Assembly (NCBI GenBank): GCA_005893365.1
Contig: VBPB01000012.1
Location: 1 to 9,480, forward strand
Direction: 5' to 3'
Origin: Candidatus Eiseniibacteriota bacterium
GTDB lineage: Bacteria; Eisenbacteria; RBG-16-71-46
DNA: 9,480 nucleotides
Shown here one piece after another: positions 6,080 through 9,480 of the stretch. How positions within the stretch are numbered: the first letter of the stretch is position 1; every line of letters starts with the position of its first letter. Below the pieces are notes generated by a model. It was not told where the DNA came from, did no database searches, and was given only the letters and a program-made list of their open reading frames with translations. A program made the position numbers and the translations under genes.

Positions 6080-8902
6080 ATGTATCGCAGATCGATCTGG
6101 GCTATCGCCGCCGCGTTGTTCTTGGGCCTCGTCGCCCTGGCCCCCGTCGTCCAGGCCGGGACGACCGGCAAGCTGACCGGGAAGGTCACCGACGAGAAGG
6201 GGAAGCCGGTCGTGGGCGCGAACATCCGCATCGAGGGACTGCGCATCGGCGCGCTCTCCGATGACGAGGGGACGTATGTGATGCTCGGGATCCCCGCCGG
6301 GGAGTACCTGATCCGCGCGAACATGATGGGGTACGGAGCGTTCTCGGCCGCGCACGTGGTCATCACGCCGGATTTCACCACCGAGCTGAACATCGGTCTC
6401 AAGACCGAGGCCCTGCAGCTGGGCGAGGTCAAGGTCGAAGCCGAGCGCCCCCTGCTCCAGAAGGACGCGACCGGGACCACGCGCTTCCTGAGTGCCGCCG
6501 ACGTGCAGAAGCTGCCGACGCGCGGCTATCGCGACGCGGCGGCCCAGCAGACCGGGGTCGTGAACTTCAAACTCAACATCGACAACGAGGCCCAGAACGC
6601 GCCGACCCTCATCATCCGGGGCGGCCGTCCCAACGAGACGGCTTACTACGTGGATGGGTTCTCGCAGCAGGACCCGCTCACCGGAACCTCCAGCACCGCC
6701 ATCAGCAACAACGCGATCCAGGAGGTCGTGCTGATGACCGGCGGCTTCGCCCCGGAATACGGGCGGATCATGTCGGGCGCCGTGAACGTGATCACCCGCG
6801 AGGGAGGGGATAAGTACCACGGCGCCGTCGAGGGAGTGACCGACGCGCTCGCCGGCAACTGGATCAAGTCGCCCAAGACCGACTACAACATCTACGATTT
6901 CTCCTTGGGCGGGCCCGCGATCCCCGGCCACAGCGATGTGACCTTCTACCTCTCCGGCGAGCGGCGCTGGCAGCGCGATCGTTCGCCCTCGAGCCTGTCG
7001 CCCGAGTACCAGGACGAGTTGAAGTCGCTGAATCTGGACCCTGACCACAAGCCCGCCAACAGCTCGGGCGGCTACACCTTCCAGGGCAAGCTGGCGTGGC
7101 AGCTCGGCCAGCGCGATCAGCTGAAGATCGGCGGCCTGGGGTCCACCGATAACTGGCAGCAGTACTCACACATCTATCTGTTCAACCTGGCCCATGCGCC
7201 GCGCTACGCCGACCGCAATGCGACCTACTTCGGCAGTTTCAACCACGTGTTCAGCCCCAGGACCTTCGCGAACGCCAGCGTCAATTACTTCGAGACCCTC
7301 CGCAAGCGCGGGGACGGGGTCCTGTTCGACGATCTCGGGGCCTACTATTCCGCCGGCGGGAATCCGCTCTACGACCCGGCCTTGCCGCTGTTCTACAAGC
7401 CGGGGCACGTGGTGGACGACTACCTCCAGCGTCGCTCGTCGTACTGGGGCTTCGAGGGCAGCATGACGTCCCAGGTCGGGCCCTTCCACCAGTTGAAGGG
7501 GGGCGCCGACTTCCAGGTCCACAAGCTGCGCCTGTTCGAGCACTTCTTCCCGACTAGCCTGGGCGGCCCCAATCCCGACACCACCAACTGGGACGGCTAC
7601 GGCTATCGCATCCGGTTGGACGCCAACGGGGTCGCGCACCTCGAGGAGCAGGACAGCGGAAGGGACGGCCCGAAACGCCCCAAGACCTGGTCGCTCTACG
7701 GCCAGGACAAGTACGAGCGCGCGGGCGTGATCGTGAACGGCGGCCTTCGATTCGACCACATCAACGTGGACACGCCGGCGCTCGCCAGCGAGCGCTACCC
7801 GCTCGGCACCCCGGGCGACACGCTCAACAATCCGAACGCGCTGGGGAGTCCGGACCTCCAGACCAACAAGACCTACGCGCGTATCTCGCCGCGGCTCGGC
7901 GTCGCCTTCCCGGTGGACGAGAAGACGGTGCTGCGCTTCAACTATGGGCAGTTCTACCAGCAGCCGAACCTCCAGGACCTGTACGTCTCGTACCGGTTCC
8001 TCGAGTACAAGATCAAGACCGGCGGTTATTTCGTGGGTTTCGGCAACCCGAACCTGCGCCCGGAGCGGACCACAGCCTACGAAGTGGGCGTGCAGCGTCA
8101 GTTCGGCGAGCACGCGCGCTTGGACGCCACGGCCTACTACAAGGACGTGAAGGACCTGGTGGAGATCGTCCAGATCGGATCGTCACCCAAGAGCTTCGCC
8201 TCCTACCGGAACCGGGACTTCGCCACCATCAAGGGGCTCGATCTGGGTGTGGCGCTGCGCCCGATCCACCATCTGTCGGGCAACCTCTCGTACAGCCTCT
8301 CGTTCGCGGAGGGCACCGGATCGGTCTCCCAGACGCAGCGGAATATCGCCTGGACAGGTACCCAGACGCCGAAGCAGACGGCAGCGCTCGACTTCGACCA
8401 GCGTCACAAGCTCTCGATGAACCTGGATTTCCACCTCGGCAAGGGTGAAGGCCCCGCTTGGGCGGGCAAGAGGCTCCTCGAGAACCTCGGGATCAACGGG
8501 CTGCTCAACATCGCCAGTGGGACGCCCTACACGCCGACGAAGGTCTTCAACGAAGTCACGCTTGCCAGCCCGTTCTCCGAGCCCAGCGGCCCGGTGAATT
8601 CCCGCTACGGGCCCTGGACGATCAGCCTCGACGTCAAGGCCACCCGGGACTTCGCCATCTCCGGGATCGGCGTGCAGGCGTTCATCTGGGGGCTCAACGT
8701 CCTCAATGCCCGCAACGCGGTCACGGTGTACACCTCGACCGGGACCCCCACGTCGACCAACTGGCTGGACACCGCCGACGGGCAGGCGTTCCTGGCCAAG
8801 AATGGCGACAAGGGACAGTCTCTCTACAGCCTGGCTTCCGACAACCCCAACTTCTTCACCAATCCGCGCCTGGTCCGCTTCGGACTGCGCGCGAGCTTCT
8901 AG
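6080..8902 (+). CDS. TonB-dependent outer-membrane receptor with carboxypeptidase-like regulatory domain
   Basis: The 940-residue product takes up a ligand across the outer membrane using TonB-ExbBD energy; the ligand cannot be read from sequence. A signal peptide (1-26, ending VQA) is followed by a carboxypeptidase D regulatory-like domain (about 28-108: GKLTGKVTDEKGKPVVGANI, DDEGTYVMLGIPAGEY). The plug (about 112-243) contains LIIRGGRPNETAYYVDG at 177-193 and APEYGRIMSGAVNVITREGG at 224-243. The remaining ~700 residues form the barrel, with typical NYGQFYQQPNLQDLY and NPNLRPERTTAYEVGVQRQF segments, and the chain ends in Phe (RFGLRASF), as outer-membrane proteins do. This order is that of SusC/Oar-like receptors. 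No convincing TonB box is visible. A secreted-protein gene follows after 35 bp with no terminator, so they are probably co-transcribed. Confidence 0.95.
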   Translation: MYRRSIWAIAAALFLGLVALAPVVQAGTTGKLTGKVTDEKGKPVVGANIRIEGLRIGALSDDEGTYVMLGIPAGEYLIRANMMGYGAFSAAHVVITPDFTTELNIGLKTEALQLGEVKVEAERPLLQKDATGTTRFLSAADVQKLPTRGYRDAAAQQTGVVNFKLNIDNEAQNAPTLIIRGGRPNETAYYVDGFSQQDPLTGTSSTAISNNAIQEVVLMTGGFAPEYGRIMSGAVNVITREGGDKYHGAVEGVTDALAGNWIKSPKTDYNIYDFSLGGPAIPGHSDVTFYLSGERRWQRDRSPSSLSPEYQDELKSLNLDPDHKPANSSGGYTFQGKLAWQLGQRDQLKIGGLGSTDNWQQYSHIYLFNLAHAPRYADRNATYFGSFNHVFSPRTFANASVNYFETLRKRGDGVLFDDLGAYYSAGGNPLYDPALPLFYKPGHVVDDYLQRRSSYWGFEGSMTSQVGPFHQLKGGADFQVHKLRLFEHFFPTSLGGPNPDTTNWDGYGYRIRLDANGVAHLEEQDSGRDGPKRPKTWSLYGQDKYERAGVIVNGGLRFDHINVDTPALASERYPLGTPGDTLNNPNALGSPDLQTNKTYARISPRLGVAFPVDEKTVLRFNYGQFYQQPNLQDLYVSYRFLEYKIKTGGYFVGFGNPNLRPERTTAYEVGVQRQFGEHARLDATAYYKDVKDLVEIVQIGSSPKSFASYRNRDFATIKGLDLGVALRPIHHLSGNLSYSLSFAEGTGSVSQTQRNIAWTGTQTPKQTAALDFDQRHKLSMNLDFHLGKGEGPAWAGKRLLENLGINGLLNIASGTPYTPTKVFNEVTLASPFSEPSGPVNSRYGPWTISLDVKATRDFAISGIGVQAFIWGLNVLNARNAVTVYTSTGTPTSTNWLDTADGQAFLAKNGDKGQSLYSLASDNPNFFTNPRLVRFGLRASF

Positions 8903-8925
8903 CGATGAAACGCACCGCCGGCTCC

Positions 8926-8932
8926 AGGAGGT
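8926..8932 (+). promoter_or_regulatory. Ribosome-binding site of the right-edge gene
   Basis: AGGAGGT lies 5 nt before ATG 8938 and decides between it and the in-frame ATG at 8905, which sits only 2 nt past the receptor stop and has no ribosome site. Confidence 0.75.
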
Positions 8933-8937
8933 CTGTG

Positions 8938-9480
8938 ATGAAGATCCGATTGCATGGGCTCGCCCTCGCAGTCCTCGTCGCGATGCTCCCGGCCCTGGCG
9001 GAAGGGGCCCCGGCCTCTGGGAGCGCGCCTCGCTCCGGCTCCGTGCCTCGGCGCGGCGTGTTCCCGGCCCGGATCGAGCGAGATGCCCGGACGGCTGGAC
9101 TCAGTCAGGCGCGACGCGTGGACATCAACAACCTCAACATGTTCGTCACCAACTTCGGCACGTTCGCGAACGACATCGAGAACCAGGGCAACTCGGGCCT
9201 GTTCTTCCCGAAGGGGACGATCAAGACCGCGGTCTACCAGTCCGGGATCTGGCTGGTGGGCAAGGTCGGGGGCCAGGTGCGCGCCGCCATCGCCGAGTAC
9301 AGCCAGGAATACCAGCCGGGGGCGATGAACATGGCGACCGCGAATCCCGACAGCTTCGCCGCCGACGATCCCGACAAGGACGAGTACACCGTCTACAAGG
9401 TGGTGCGATACACCGGCAACCCCGCCGACACGGACCATGTCGAGCGACCCTCGGCCGCGGTGAGCGCGGATCGGACGCTC
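8938..9480 (+). CDS. Secreted protein of FCB-group type, N-terminal part only
   Basis: The frame is open from ATG 8938 to the window edge (181 codons), so only the N-terminus is seen. Residues 1-24 form a signal peptide. After a low-complexity Ser/Pro/Arg linker (to about 60), residues 62-128 contain a pattern I recognise from many large extracellular proteins of FCB-like bacteria: NNLNMFVTNFGTFAND, then GNSGLFFPKGTIKTAVYQSG, IWLVGKVGGQVRAAIAEYSQ and EYQPG. Such proteins often end in Ig-like or type IX secretion sorting domains, but that part lies outside the window. Function is unknown. It follows the TonB receptor by 35 bp and probably shares its transcript; a partner role at the cell surface is inference only. 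An Asp-rich patch DDPDKDEY (143-150) could bind calcium. Confidence 0.85.
   Translation, partial: MKIRLHGLALAVLVAMLPALAEGAPASGSAPRSGSVPRRGVFPARIERDARTAGLSQARRVDINNLNMFVTNFGTFANDIENQGNSGLFFPKGTIKTAVYQSGIWLVGKVGGQVRAAIAEYSQEYQPGAMNMATANPDSFAADDPDKDEYTVYKVVRYTGNPADTDHVERPSAAVSADRTL

Noticed and set aside
8905..8937. ATG 8905 as start of the right-edge gene
   Set aside because: It has no ribosome site and would put an AGGAGG site inside the coding region; ATG 8938 gives a clean signal peptide.
1..9480. Mobile element, tRNA or rRNA genes, defence or biosynthetic cluster
   Set aside because: I found no transposase or integrase, no terminal repeats, no tRNA-like or rRNA sequence, and no such enzymes in any frame.

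Overview
The window looks like chromosomal DNA from a GC-rich, diderm (outer-membrane) bacterium. Almost every product is exported: a secreted M6 metalloprotease, a GWxTD-domain protein, an outer-membrane beta-barrel, a TonB-dependent receptor with a carboxypeptidase-like N-terminal domain, and a secreted protein of a type common in the Fibrobacteres-Chlorobi-Bacteroidetes (FCB) group and related candidate phyla. GWxTD proteins occur in Acidobacteria, Candidatus Eisenbacteria, Gemmatimonadota and relatives, so a high-GC member of that broad group is my best guess; this is inference from family distribution, not a computed placement.

Layout. (1) Positions 1-1614, minus strand: an M6 (immune inhibitor A-like) metalloprotease, cut off at the left edge. 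It has its own sigma70-like promoter at 1655-1683. (2) Positions 1615-1925: a divergent intergenic region with that promoter, a strong GC hairpin, and eight tandem copies of a 12-bp unit. (3) Positions 1926-4036, plus strand: a two-gene unit made of a GWxTD-domain lipid-free exported protein and an NlpC/P60 peptidoglycan endopeptidase, joined by a 4-bp ATGA overlap. (4) Positions 4065-5655: a promoter, a long leader with consecutive hairpins, an unrecognised outer-membrane beta-barrel gene and a GNRA-looped terminator. (5) Positions 5656-5842: a non-coding, extremely G/C-rich stretch with GGGGCCCC palindromes and three GGTCGAG-centred repeats. (6) Positions 5843-9480: a second promoter of the same architecture, a second long leader, a TonB-dependent receptor and, 35 bp after it, the beginning of a secreted protein that runs off the right edge.

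How they may work together. No gene here is a mobile element, defence gene or RNA gene. The window reads as cell-envelope and secretion functions. The outer-membrane barrel and the TonB receptor both carry TTGACA-N18-TAGNCT promoters and leaders of about 190-240 nt, which suggests shared control. The GWxTD and NlpC proteins are probably translationally coupled. I see no convincing new multi-gene system; the features most worth a second look are the structured leader at 4101-4336 and the G/C repeat block at 5656-5842.
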